DNA of 50,000 bases from Penaeus vannamei. Taxonomy: Eukaryota; Arthropoda; Malacostraca; Decapoda; Penaeidae. Positions 13,268 to 26,567 of this stretch are shown in pieces. The stretch spans positions 6,732,885 to 6,782,884 of the forward strand of contig NC_091583.1 of the NCBI RefSeq assembly GCF_042767895.1, in the 5' to 3' direction. The notes below the pieces were generated by a model. That model had not been told where the DNA came from, did not search any database, and worked only from the letters and a program-made list of their open reading frames with translations. Position 1 is the stretch's first letter. Each line of letters begins with the position of its first letter. The position numbers were made by a program, and so were the translations under genes.

Positions 13268-16200
13268 TCATTATCATTGTCATTATCATCACAATTATCA
13301 TCATTATTGCCAATAATAAAGGAATCATCATGGAAGTCATCATAATTACCTGAATTAATGTTAAAATCCTCATAATTACCATTAAAAAGCGAAAAGGTTT
13401 TTTTTTCGATGTTTCTCTCAAAAGGCTGTGATACGCTAGATTTTGCCGTTTTTTTTCGAATTTTGGGATTTTATTACTTCTGGCCTTTATTTCATTATAA
13501 ATGGACTGAATGATAATTATCATCATTATTATCATTACTATCATAATTTTTTATGATTATTATCATTATAGTAATTATCATCATGATTATCATTATCATT
13601 ATCATTATTATTGCAGTTATAATAAATATTATGCTAATTAATATTGCTATTTGTATCATTATAACTATTTATATAATGACAATAGCAATAATGATGATCT
13701 TAGAAATAATAATGACAATAATAATTATAATGACAATGATAATGATGTTATTATTTCTATTGCCATTATCAGTATGGAAATTATTGGAATAGAGTGAATT
13801 ATTGCTATTTTAGCAGTAATTATCAAGATTATCATTATAATTATGACTTTATCATTATTATCATTATTATTGTCATTATCATTGTCATTGTCATCATAAT
13901 TATCATCATAATTATCATCATTATTGCCAATAATAAAGGAATCACCATGGAAGTCATCATAATTACCTGAATTAATGTTAAAATCCTCATAATTACCATT
14001 AAAAACCGGAGAGGTTTTTTTTCGACGTTTCTCTCAAAAGGCTGTAATACGCTAGATTTTGCCGTTTTTTTCGACTTTTGGGACTTTATTACTTCAGGAC
14101 TTTATTTCATTATAAATGGACTGAATGATAATTATTATCATCATTATTATCATTACTGTCATCATTTTTATGATTATCATTATATTCATTATCATCATGA
14201 TTATCATTATTATTATCATCATTATTGCAGTTATAATAATTATTATGCTAATTATTATTGCTATTTTTATCATTATAACTATTTATATGATGATAATAGC
14301 AATAATGATGATCTTAGAAATAATAATGACAATAATAATAATTATAATGACAATGATAATGATATTATTATTTCTATTGCCATTATTAGTGTGGAAATTA
14401 TTGGAATAGAGTTAATTATTGCTATTATTGCAGTAATTATCAATCATCATTATAATTATGACTTTATCATTATTATCATTATTATTGTCTTTATCATTGT
14501 CATTATCATCATAATTATCATCATTATTGTCAATAATGAAGGAATCATCATGGAATTCATCATAATGACCTGAACTAATGATAAAAACCTTATAGTTACC
14601 ATTAAAAAGCAAAAAGTTTTTTTTTTCGACGTTTCTCTGAAAAGGCTGAAATACGCTAGATTTATCCGTTTTTTCGACTTTTGGGATTTTATTACTTCTG
14701 GCCTTTATTTCATTATAAATGTACTGAATGATAACTATTATCATCATTATTATCATTCCTGTCATCATTTTTATGATTATTATAATTATAATCATTATCA
14801 TCATGATTATCATTATTATTATAATCATTATTGCTTTTATGATAATTATTATGCTAATTATTATTGCTATTTTTAATAGCAATAATGATGATCTTAGAAA
14901 TAATAGTGACAATAATAATAACTATAATGACAATGATAATGGTGTTATTATTATTTTTATTGCCATTATTAGTATGGAAATTATTGGAATAGAGTAAATC
15001 ATTGCTATTATTACAGTAATTAAGATTATCATTATAATTATGACTTTATCATTATTATTATTATTGTCATTATCATTGATATTATCATCATAATTACCAT
15101 CTTTATTTTCAATAATAAAGGAATCATCATGGAAATCATCATAATTACCTGAATTAATGTTAAAATCCTCATAATTACCATTAAAAAGCGAAAAGGTTTT
15201 TTTTCGACGTTTCTCTGAAAAGGCTGTAATACGCTAGATTTTGCTGTTTTTTCGACATTTGAGATTTTATTACTTCTGGCCTTAATTTCATTATAAATGG
15301 ACTGAATGATAACTAATACCTCATTATTACCATTACTGTCATCATTTTTATGATTATTATCATTATAGTCATGATCTTCATGATTATCATCATTATCATC
15401 ATTTTGTAGTTATAATAATTATTATGCTAATTATAATTGCTATTTTCAGCATTATAATTATTTATATAATGATAATAGCAATAATGATGATCTTAGAAAT
15501 AATAATGACAATAATAATATTTATAATGACAATGATAATGATGTAATTATTATTTCTATTGCCATTATTAGTATGGGAAATATTGGAATAGAGTTAATTA
15601 TTGCTATTATTGCAGTAATTATCAATTTTATCATTATAATTATGAGTTTATCATTATCATTATTATTATCGTTATCATTGCCATTATCATCATACTTACC
15701 ATCATTATTGTCAATAATAAATGAATCGTCATGGAAATCATCATAATTACCTGAAGTAATGTTAAAATCCTCATAATTACCATTAAAAAGCGAAAAGGAT
15801 TTTTTTTTTGACGTTTTTCTGAAAAGGCTGAATTATAATTATTATCATCATTATTATCATATCTGTCATCATTTTCATGATTATTATCATTACAGTCATT
15901 ATCATCATGATTATCATTATTATTATCATCATTATTGCAGTTATAATAATTATTATGCTAATTATTATTGCTATTTTTATCATTATAACTATTCATATAA
16001 TGATAATAGCAATAATGATGATAATGACAATAATAATAATTATAATGACAATGATAATGATATTATCATTTCTATTGCCATAATTAGTATGGAAATTATT
16101 GGAATAGTGTTAATTATTGCTATTATTGCAGTAATTATCAAGATTATCTTTGTAATAATGACTTTATCATTATTATTGTCATTATCATTGTCATTATCAT

Positions 16201-16710
16201 CATTATTGTCATTAATAAAGGAATCATCATGGAAATCATCATAATTACCTGAATTAATGTTAAAATCCTCATAATTACCATTAAAAAGGGAAAAGGGTTT
16301 TTTTTCGACGTTTCTCTCAAAAAGTTGTAATACGCTAGATTTTGCCGTTTTTTCGACTGTTGGGATTTTGTTACTTCTTTCATTATAAATGGACTGAATG
16401 ATGATTATCATCATTATTATCATTACTGTCATAATTTTTATGATTATTATCATTATAGTCATTATCATCATGATTATCATTATTATTATCATCATTATTG
16501 CAGTTATAATAATTATTATGCCAATTATTATTGCTATTTTTATCATTATAACTATTTATATAATGATAATAGCAATAATGATGATCTTAAAATAATAATG
16601 ACAATAATAATAATTATAATGACAATGATAATGATATTATTATTTCTATTGCCATTATTAGTATGGAAATTATTGGAATAGAGTTAATTATTTCTATTAT
16701 TGCAGTAATT
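13268..16710 (+). repeat. AT-rich satellite array, block B (forward)
   Basis: Six anchors start near 13407, 14028, 14627, 15206, 15810 and 16307, giving spacings of about 621, 599, 579, 604 and 497 bp. This is the most regular stretch for judging the unit length. The unit at 14.1-14.7 kb is close to the apparent consensus. The anchor near 15810 is truncated, with the ttttgccgttttttcgac portion missing. No gene is seen. Confidence 0.92.
14215..14312. other. Nested inverted repeat within the satellite unit (representative)
   Basis: The outer arms are atcatcattattgc (14215-14228) and its exact reverse complement (14299-14312). The inner arms are agttataat (14229-14237) and attataact (14272-14280), also exact. 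The left arms are contiguous; on the right an 18-base stretch separates inner from outer arm. Similar arms recur in most units. The strand switch near 30608 falls in the equivalent sequence. A cruciform or hairpin is an inference from complementarity alone. Confidence 0.8.
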
Positions 16711-16841
16711 ACCAGCGTAGGTGGCTACACCTATTACTGGTCAGGCCGCAGCGATGGTCACCATCGCCAGGGACTAGCCATAGTTGTCTCCGGTAGGCTC
16801 CAGACCTCGGTAGTAGAGGTCACTCCAGTCGTGAGCGTATA

Positions 16842-17450
16842 ATGGTGATGAGACTGAAGCTGTCTTTGGGCTTCATGTCTCTTATTGCTGTGTACACTCC
16901 TACCGATGTTTTTAAACTTGATGTGAAAGAGATGTTCTACGCATCCGTGGCAGACAGTTGTCCCCGGCGAGATATTCGTATTGTTCTGGGTGACTTCAAT
17001 GCAGTATCTGGCTGCGATCGAGCTGGCTATGAGATGTCAGTCGGTCCTCATGGTTCGGGAGTTGATACCGGCAGCGAGAATTCCCTCCTTTTCCGGGATT
17101 TTGCTAGATCCCAGAAATTGAGGATTTCTGGCTCCTGGTACCAGCGCCCAGACCCACATCGTAGGACATGGTACATTGATGCGGGTAATGCAACCAAGGA
17201 GATCGACCACATTCTCGTTAGCACTTGTTGGAGGATCCTCCAGAACTGCAGGGTGTATAGGAGTGCTGAGTTCTGTGGTACTGACCATAGATTAGTTGTG
17301 GCTACCCTCCAGGTACACTTCAAAACTCCCCAGCGGCCCAATGACCACCCTAGGGTATTTCATCTGGACAGGCTGAAAGAGAGGGAGTGTGCTCGGAGGT
17401 TTGCTGAGACAATCTCTGATCGGTTCACAGCGCTATTTCTTAATAAATGA
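16842..17450 (+). pseudogene. Endonuclease fragment of RTE-like copy 2
   Basis: About 197 codons of APE-type endonuclease followed by a few out-of-frame codons. It retains VYTPTD, LGDFNAVSG (catalytic Asp/Asn with the usual Gly, unlike copies 1 and 3), EIDHILVS and GTDHRLV. The N-terminal Asn/Glu motifs are lost by truncation and the 1-bp deletion near 16829. The frame ends just after the internal deletion at 17434/17435, where the linker and reverse transcriptase continue in a different frame. Enzymatic activity is not possible from this fragment alone. Confidence 0.82.
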
Positions 17451-19212
17451 CTTATGTCCTGCATACCAAGCCCTGAGAAAACTGAACTCCAAGCCCTCTT
17501 CACAGGTGACTGCAGTTCGCTTAGTGGGTGGCCAGATTGTCTCAGATCCTGTTGCGGTGAGGGAGAGTTGGACTGAATACTTTGAGCAGTTGTATCAGGT
17601 TGACCCTCCAACAGTTAACTTGGACGTGGGTAGTGCCGTGATTCCGCTGCCGGACCCACCCATTAGCGAGGACCCTCCCTCCCTAGCTGAGGTTAGGGAG
17701 GCGATTTCTAAGCTGAAAAGTGGTAAAGCAGCGGGTATTTGCGGCATCCCATTTGAACTGTTAAAGGCTGGTGGTGAACCTATGGCGCGGGGATTGCATG
17801 CTGTCCTGGATGCCATTTGGCAGTCCGGTACCGTTCCCTCTGACCTGTTGACGGGTGTGATCATCCCTCTCTGGAAGGGGAAGGGGTACCGATGGTACTG
17901 CAGCAATCACCGCGGCATCACACTGCTCAGTGTACCAAGCAAGATTCTTGCCCGCATCCTTCTGAGGCGTATCAGAGACCATCTACTAAGGCATCAGAGG
18001 CCAGAGCAATCCGGATTCACTCCTGGTAAGTCAACAATAGACCGTATCCTTGCGCTTCGAATCATTGTAGAGCGCCGTCGTGAGTTCGGACGTGGGTTAC
18101 TTGCAGCCTACATCGACCTCAAGAAGGCGTTCGATACAGTACATCGGGAATCACTCTGGGAGATCCTGAGACTGAGAGGAATTCCAACAAGGATTATTGA
18201 ACTAATAGCAAACCTATATACTGGTACTGAAAGTGCTGTAAAATGTGGTGGGGGCCTGTCGAGCTTCTTTCCTGTCAGTTGAGGAGTGAGGCAAGGCTGT
18301 GTTCTTGCACCAACCCTTTTTAACACTTGCATGGACTGGATACTAGGCAGAGCTACTGTTCAAAGTCATTGTGGAGCAACACTGGCTAATATCAAAATTA
18401 CAGACCTTGATTTTGCCGATGATGTTGCAATTCTATCTGAGTCTTTGGAAACCTTAGTGGTGGCCCTCGATGCATTTAGTAATGAAATGAAGCCCTTGGG
18501 TCTAGAGGTCTCCTGGACCAAGACCATGATCCAGGACTTTGGGGACTTACTAGGAAAACCTGTTCAGTCGGTACTTGCTTGCGGTGAGGACATTGAGGTC
18601 ACAGAGAGCTTTACATACCTTGGTAGTGCAGTTCATAACTCTGGGCTGTCAAACCAGGAAGTCAGTAGACGGATTGGCCTGGCAGCAGGGGTCATGAACT
18701 CTCTCGACAAGAGTATTTGGAGATGCCGGTACCTGTGTAGAAGGACCAAGCTACGGGTTTTCAGGGCCCTGGTAATGCCAGTTTTGCTCTACGGTAGTGA
18801 AACCTGGACATTATCCAATACACTGGAGTCCCTTCTTGACGCCTTTTGTAAAAGGTCCTTGCGCCAGATCATGGGATACTGTTGGCGGGACCATGTGTCT
18901 AACCAACGGCTGCACCGTGGGACTGGTACAGGACCTGTTACCTGCACAATCCGGGATCGCCAACTCAAGCTATATGGCCACCTGGCTCGCTTTCCACAGG
19001 CTGATCCTGCCCATCAGGTTGTCTCTATTCGAGACAACCCTGGGTGGCTGAGGCGTGTGGGACGACCTAGGAGGTCGTGGCTTGGGCAGATCGATCAAAC
19101 CTGTCGGGAAGAGCTCGAGATGGGCCGGGCCCCTGTCTGGCGACTTGCCATGAGGGATCCCAAAAGGAGGAAGCATAAGGTGGACGCGGCTATGCGCCCC
19201 CGTCGGCGTTAG
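17435..19212 (+). pseudogene. Reverse transcriptase and C-terminal region of RTE-like copy 2, with in-frame TGA
   Basis: One reading frame runs from 17437 to 19212 apart from a single TGA at 18280-18282. Before the stop: LKSGKAAGICGIP, PLWKGKGYR, EQSGFTPGKSTID and AYIDLKKAFD (palm A). After it: VRQGCVLAPTLFN (motif B region), LDFADD (the catalytic box), LLYGSETWTL, and a C-terminal region ending in a basic MRPRRR tail 21 bp before the GAT tail. The TGA lies between FPVS and GVRQGC, a conserved part of the enzyme, and occurs at the same codon in copies 3 and 4. The function would be target-primed reverse transcription. Apart from the stop this is the most complete polymerase in the window. Confidence 0.88.
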
Positions 19213-19233
19213 CTCCGGATGATGATGATGATG

Positions 19234-22200
19234 TCATTATCATTGTCATTATCATCATAATTATCATTATTGTCAATAATAAAGGAATCATCATGGAAGT
19301 CATCATAATTACCCGAATTAATGTTAAAATCCTCATAATTACCATTAAAAAGCGAAAAGTTTTTTTTTTCGACGTTTCTCTCAAAAGGCTGTAGTACGCT
19401 AGATTTTACCGTTTTTTCGACTTATTGGATTTTATTACTTCAGGCCTTTATTTCATTATGAATGGAATGAATGATTATTATCATTACCGTCATCATTTTT
19501 ATGATTATGATCATTATAGTCATTATCATCATGATTACATTATTATTATCATCAATATTGCAGTTATAGTAATGATTATGCTAATTATTATTGCTATTTT
19601 TATCATTATAACTATTTATGTAATGATAATAGAAATAATGATGATCTTAGAAATAATAATGACAATGATAATAATTATAATGACAATGATAATGATGTTG
19701 TTATTATTTCTATTGTCATTATTAGTATGGAAATTATTAAATAGAGTTAATTATTGCTATTATTGCAGTAATTATTAAGATTATCATTATAATTATGACT
19801 TTAATATTATTATCATCATTATTGTCATTATCATTGTCATTATCATCATAATTATCATAATTATTGTCAATAATAAAGGAATCATCATGGAAATCACCAT
19901 AATTACATGAATTAATGTTAAAGTCCACATAATTACCATAAAAAGCGAAAAGGGTTATTTCGACGTTTCTCTCAAAAGGCTGTATTACGCTAGATTTTGC
20001 CGTTTTTTCGACTTTTGGGATTTTATTACTTCTGGCCTTCATTTCATTATAAATGGACTAAATGATAATTATCATCATTATTATCATTACTGTCATAATT
20101 TTTATGATTATTATCATTATAGTCATTATAATCATGATTATCATTATTATTATCATCATTATTGCAGTTATAATAAATATCATGCTAATTATTATTGCTA
20201 TTTTTATCATTATAACTATTTATATAATGATAATAGTAATAATGATGATCTTAGAAATAATAATGACAATAATATCAATTATAATGTCAATAATAACGAT
20301 GTTATTATTATTTCTATTGCCATTATTAGTATGGGAATAATTGGAATAGAGTTAATTATTGCTATTATTGCAGTAATTATCAAGATTATCATCATAATTA
20401 TGACTTTATCATTATCATTATTATTGTCATTATCATTGTCATTATTATCATAATTATCTTCATTATTGTCAATAATAAAGGAATCATCATGGAAATCATC
20501 ATATTTACCTGAATTAATGTTAAAATCCTCATAATTACCATTAAAAAGCGAAAAGGTTTTTTTTCGACGTTTCTCTCAAAAGGCTGTAATACTCTAGATT
20601 TTGCCGTTTTTTCGACCATTGGGATTTTATTACTTCTAGCGTTTATTTCATTAAAAATTGACTGAATGATAATTATTATCATCATTATTACCATTACTGT
20701 CATGATTTTTACGATTATTATCATTACTGTCATCTTTTTTTATGATTATTATAGTCATTATCATCATGATTATCATTATTATTATCATAATTATTGCAGT
20801 TATAATAATTATTATGTTAATTATTATTGCTATTTTTTATCATAACTATTTATATAATGATAATAGCAATAATGATCTTAGAAATAATAATGACCATAAT
20901 AATAATTATAATGAAAGTGATATTATTATTTCTATTGCCATTATTAGTATGGAAATTGGAATAGAGTTAATTATTGCTATTAATACAGTAATCATCAAGA
21001 TTATCATTATAATTATGACTTTATCATTATCATTATTATTGTCATTACCATTGTCATTATCATTGTCATTATAATAATTCATAATTATAACCATTATTGT
21101 CAATAATAAAGGAATCATCAGGGAAATCATCATAATTCCCTGAATTAATGTTAAAATCCTCATCATTACTATTAAAGAAGCGAAAGTTTTTTTTTTGACG
21201 TTTTTTCGACTTTTGGGATTTTATTACTTTTGGTCTTTATTTCATTATAAATGGAAAGTATGATAATTATTATAGTTATTATCACTATTTATATAATGAT
21301 AATAGCAATAATGATGATCTTAGAAATAATAATGACAATAATACTATTTATAATGACAATGATAATGAAGTTACTATAATTTCTATTGCCATTATTAGTA
21401 TGGAAATTATTGGAATAAAGTTGATTATTGCTATTATTGCAGCAATTATCAAGATTGTCATTATAATTATGAATTTATCATTATTATCATTATTATTGTC
21501 ATTATTATCATTGTTATTGTCATTATTATCATTATTATTGTCATTATCATTATCATCATCATCATAATTATCATAATTATTGTCAATAATAAAGGAATCA
21601 TCATGGAAATCCTCATAATTACCTGAATTGATGTTAAAATCCTCATAATTGCCATTAAAAGGGGAAAAGTTTTTTTTTCGACGTTTGTCTCAAAAGGTTG
21701 CAATACGCTAGATCTTGCCGTTTTTTCGACTTCTGGGATTTTATTACTTCTGGCCTTTATTTCATTATAAATGGAATGAATGATAATTATTATCATCATT
21801 ATTATCGTTACTGTCATCATTTTTATGATTATTATCATTATAGTCATTATCATCATGATTATCATTATTAATATCATCATTATTGCAGTTATAATAATTA
21901 TTATGCTAATTATTATTGCTATTTTTATCATTATAACTATTTATATAATGATAATAGCAATAATGATGATCTTAAAAATAATAATAATAATAATAATAAT
22001 TATAATGCCAATGATAATGATGTTATTATTATTTCTATTGCCATTAGTTATATGGAAATTATTGGAATAGAGTTAATTAGTGCTATTATTGCAGTAATTA
22101 TCAAGATTGTCATTATAATTATGACTTTATCATTTTTATCATTATTATTGTCATTATAATTGCCATTATCATCATAATTATCATTATTGTCAATAATAAA

Positions 22201-24790
22201 GGAATCATTATGGAAATCCTCATAATTATCTGAATTAATGTTAAAATCTTCATAATTACCATTAAAAAGCGAAAAAGTTTTTTTCGACGTTTCTCTGAAA
22301 AGGCTAGATTTTGCCGTTTTTTTCGACTTTTGGGATTTTATTACTTCTGGACTTTATTTCATTATAAATGGACTAAATGATAATTGTTATCATCATTATT
22401 ATCATTACTGTCATCATTTTTATGATTATTATCATTATAGTCATTATCATCATGATTGTCGTTATTATCATCATTATTGCAGTTATAATAATTATTATGC
22501 TAATTAATATTGCTATTTTTATCATTATAACTATTTATATAATGATAATAGCAATAATGATGATCTTAGAAATAATAATGACAATAATAATAAATATAAT
22601 GAGAATGATAATGATGTTATTATTATTTCTTTTGCCATTATTAGTATGGAAATTATTGGAATAGAGTTCATAATTGCTATTATTGCAGTAATTATCAAGA
22701 TTATTATTATGATTATGACTTTATCATTATTATCATTATTATTGTCATTATCATTGCCATTATCATCATAATTATAATTATTGTCAATAAAGGAATCATC
22801 ATGGAAATCATCATAATTACCTGAATTAATGTTAAAATCCTCATAAATACCATTAAAAATCGAAAAGGATTTTCTTCGATGTTTCTCTCAAAAGGCTAGA
22901 TTTTGCTGTTTTTCTACTTTTGGGATTTTATTACTTGTGGCATTTATTTCATTTTAAATTGACTGAATGATAAATGTTATCATCATTATTATCATTACTG
23001 TCATTATTTTTATTATTTCTTATTGCCATTATTAGTATGGAAATTATTGGAATAGAGTTAATTATTGCTATTATTGCACTGATTATCAAGATTATCATTA
23101 TGATTATGACTTTATCATTATTATCATTATTGTTGTCATTATCATTGTCATTATCATCACAATTATCATCATTATTGTCAATAATAAAGGAATCATCATG
23201 GAAGTCATCATAATTACCTGAATTAATGTTAAAATCCTCATAATTACCATTAAGAAGTGATAAGGGTTTTTTTCGACGTTTCTGTCAAAAGGCGTTTTTT
23301 CGACTTTTGAGATCTTATTACTTCTGGCCTTTATTTCATTATAATTGGACTGAATGATAATTATTATCATCATTATTATCATTACTGTCATCATTCTTAT
23401 GATTATCATTATAGTCATTATCATTATTATTATCACTATTATTATCATCATTATTGCAGTTATAATAATTATTATGCTAATTATTGTTGCTATTTTTATC
23501 ATTATAACTATTTATACAATGATATTAGCAATAATGATGATCGTAGAAATAATAATGACAATAATAATAATTATAATGACAATGATAATGATGTTATTAT
23601 TTCTATTGCCATTATTAGTATGGAAATTATTGGAATAGAGTTAATTATTGCCATTGCTGCAGTAATTATCAAGATTATCATTATAATTATGACTTTATCG
23701 TTATTATCATTGTTATTGTCATTATCATTGTCGTTATCATCATAATTATCATTGTTATTGTCATTATCATTTTCATTATCATCATAATTATCATTATTGC
23801 CAATAATAAAGGAATCATCATGGAAATCATCATAATTACCTGATTTAATGTTAAAATCCTTATAATTACCATTAAAAAGCGAAAAGGGTATTTTTCGATT
23901 TTTCTCTCAAATACGCTAGATTTTGCCGTATTTTCGATCTTTGGGATTTTATTACTTCTAGCCTTTATTTTATTATAAATGGACTGAATTATATTTATTA
24001 TCATCATTATTATCATTACTGTCATCATTTTATGATTATTATCATTATAGTCATTATCATTATTATCATTATTATTATCATCATTATTGCAGTTATAATA
24101 ATTATTATGCTAATTATTGTTGCTATTTTTATCATTATTATTATTTATATAATGATAATAGCAATAATGATGATCTTAAATATAATAATGACAATAATAA
24201 TTATAATGACAATGATAATGATGTTATTATTATCATCATTATTGTCAATAATAAAGGAATCATCATGGAAATCATCATAATTACCTGAATTAATGTTAAA
24301 AAGCGAAAAGTGTTTTTTTTCGACGTTTCTCTCAAAAGGCTGTAATACGCTAGATTTTGCCGTTTTCTCGACTTTTCGGATTTTGTTACTTCTGGCCTTC
24401 ATTTCATTATAAATGGACTGAATGATAATTATTATCATCATTATTATCATTAGTGTCATCATTTTTATGATTATTATAATCAAAGTCATTATCATCATGA
24501 ATATCATTATTATTATCATCATTATTGCAGTTATAATAATTATTATGCTAATTATTATTGCTATTTTTACCATTATAACTATTTATATAATGATAATAGC
24601 AATAATGATAATCTTAGAAATAATAATGACAATAATAATAATTATAATGACAATGATAATGATATTATTTCTATTGCCATTATTAGTATGGAAATTATTG
24701 GAGTAGAGTTAATTATTGCTATTATTGCAGTAATTATAAAGATTATCATTATAATTATGACTTTATCATTATTATCATTATTATTGTCAT
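19234..24790 (+). repeat. AT-rich satellite array, block C (forward)
   Basis: Anchors start near 19369, 19961, 20565, 21198, 21679, 22284, 22877, 23273, 23896 and 24319. The first unit carries uncommon variants (cgacttattgg, attatgaatggaatgaatg, gcagttatagtaat) that recur in the unit after copy 3 but not in typical units. Short units occur near 21198 and 23273. No gene is seen. Confidence 0.92.
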
Positions 24791-25454
24791 AATTATAATG
24801 TGTGGGTTTTTCATACACAGGGTGGTGTGAAGCGATGGTGTAGTAGCCTATATAGTGTTTAGTGCTTGCATGCCTTCTAGCTTGTAGCTGCCACCGCTGG
24901 CTAGCCTTGTGCGAAAAATATAGCAGCGCTGCATGTCTCACCTGCCAGTTCATAGCCTCTCCATTATCGAGACATGCAGTGACTCCTCGTGGCCACCTAT
25001 GGAAACTGGCACCTTGCGGTGCCCACCGGCGTGTGGACACGCCCTGGCCCTGTACTAACTCCTGCCCCTAAGCCCCATGGGGTCAATGGGAGGCTCGGGG
25101 GAGGTGGGCCTTGCCAGTCCTCCTCCCCCCCAGAGAATATCCTGGCAGCGTCACACTTAATTGGAAATGCTGGGGGGAGGGGTAATGTCCCTCCAACCCA
25201 GAGAGAGAGGCGTGCTGCGGGCCCCGTTGGGAGGGTGACTGCTGGGGCGCGGAATAGGAACGGGAGCTCCTCGTCCTGCCTGCGTCCTGGTAGCCGCCAG
25301 CCCAATATGAAGCTTGTGGGGCAAAGCCCTAGGGAACCCCACATGTGGATGAAGGGTCCCGCAGCCTGCCGCCTATTATGTGGGGCAGCATCGGCGGGGG
25401 TGGCAGAGGTGGCGTCCACCCGGAGCAACTGCCCGAGGGTTAACTTCAGGCAGG

Positions 25455-26567
25455 GTGGGGGCTTGGAACGTTCGCTCTTTACGTCAGGATGATCGGTTAC
25501 CCCTGCTATCGAGAGAACTGGGGAGGCTGAGAGTAGGGGTGGCTGCTCTCTCGGAGGTGAGAAGACTTGGCAGCGGCACGACCAGTGTAGGTGGCTACAC
25601 CTATTACTGGTCAGGCCGCAGCGATGGTCACCATCTCCAGGGAGTAGCCATAGCTATCTCTGGTAGGCTCCAGCCCTCGGTGGTAGAGGTCACTCCAGTC
25701 GATGAGCGTATAATGGTGATGAGACTGAGGCTGTCTTTGGGCTTCATGTCTCTTATTGCTGTGTACGCTCCTACCGATGTTTGTAAACTTGATGTGAAAG
25801 AGATGTTCTACGCCGAACTTGCATCCGTGGCAGACAGTTGTCCCCGGCGAGATATTCGTATTGTTCTGTGTGACTTCAATGCGGTATGTGGCTGCGATCG
25901 AGCTGGCTATGAGATGTCAGTCGGTCCTCATGGTTCGGGAGTTGATACCGGCAGCGAGAATTCCCTCCTTTTCCGGGATTTTGCTAGATCCCAGAAATTG
26001 AGGATTTCTGGCTCCTGGTACCAGCGCCCAGAACCACATCATTGGACATGGTACATTGATGCGGGTAATGCAACCAAGGAGATCGACCACATTCTCATTA
26101 GCACTTGTTGGAGGATCCTCCAGAACTACAAGGTGTATAGGAGTGCTGAGTTCTGTGGTACCGACCATAGATTAGTTATGGCTACCCTCCGGATACACTT
26201 CAAAACTCCCCAGCGGCCCAATGACCCCCCTAGGGTGTTTCATCTGGACAGGCTGAAGGAAAGGAAGTGTGCTCGGAGGTTTGCTGAGACAATCTCTGAT
26301 CGGTTCACAGCGCTTGATAATCTGACGGACCCTGTACTTCTGTGGGACACCTTTAAGTGTGAAATGCTTGATGCAGCCCAAGAATCGATTGGAGAACGCC
26401 CGAGAGCAAGACAGAATTCAGTCTCTCAGGAGACACTGAAAGCCACTGATGCTTGCCGTGCGGCTCGTCTGGCAGGGGATCGGGATTTGCACCGTTCTCA
26501 GGTGCGCAGAACTCGGTCTCTCTTAAGAAGGGACAAGGAACAGTTTATTAGGAATCTTGCTGAATAG
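25455..26567 (+). pseudogene. Endonuclease and linker of RTE-like copy 3
   Basis: Open frame for the APE-type endonuclease with all catalytic motifs visible: GAWNVRSL, SEVRRLG, VYAPTD, DFNAV, EIDHILIS and GTDHRLV. As in copy 1, the residue before DFN is Cys. The linker keeps the 8 bp that copy 1 lost near its position 12320, giving HRSQVRRTRSLLRRDK. It ends at TAG 26565-26567, where the other copies have a Glu codon in the AEEVEGHF context. The upstream N-terminal extension is readable in another frame (about 25000-25450) and is disconnected from the endonuclease by the 8-bp deletion. Confidence 0.84.

Larger units (their letters stand above)
16711..19233 (+). mobile_element. RTE-like non-LTR retrotransposon, copy 2 (5' truncated)
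   Basis: Starts abruptly inside the endonuclease at a point matching about 11401 of copy 1, joined to satellite sequence ending tgcagtaatta. It keeps the complete 3' part, including the FADD region, the C-terminal region and a (GAT)n tail that ends at 19233 and runs into tcattatcattg exactly as in copies 1 and 3. An internal deletion of about 260 bp relative to copy 1 joins the endonuclease (agcgct) to the linker (atttctta) at 17434/17435. A 1-bp loss near 16829 also breaks the frame. It is the best source for the 3' half of the element. Confidence 0.88.
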
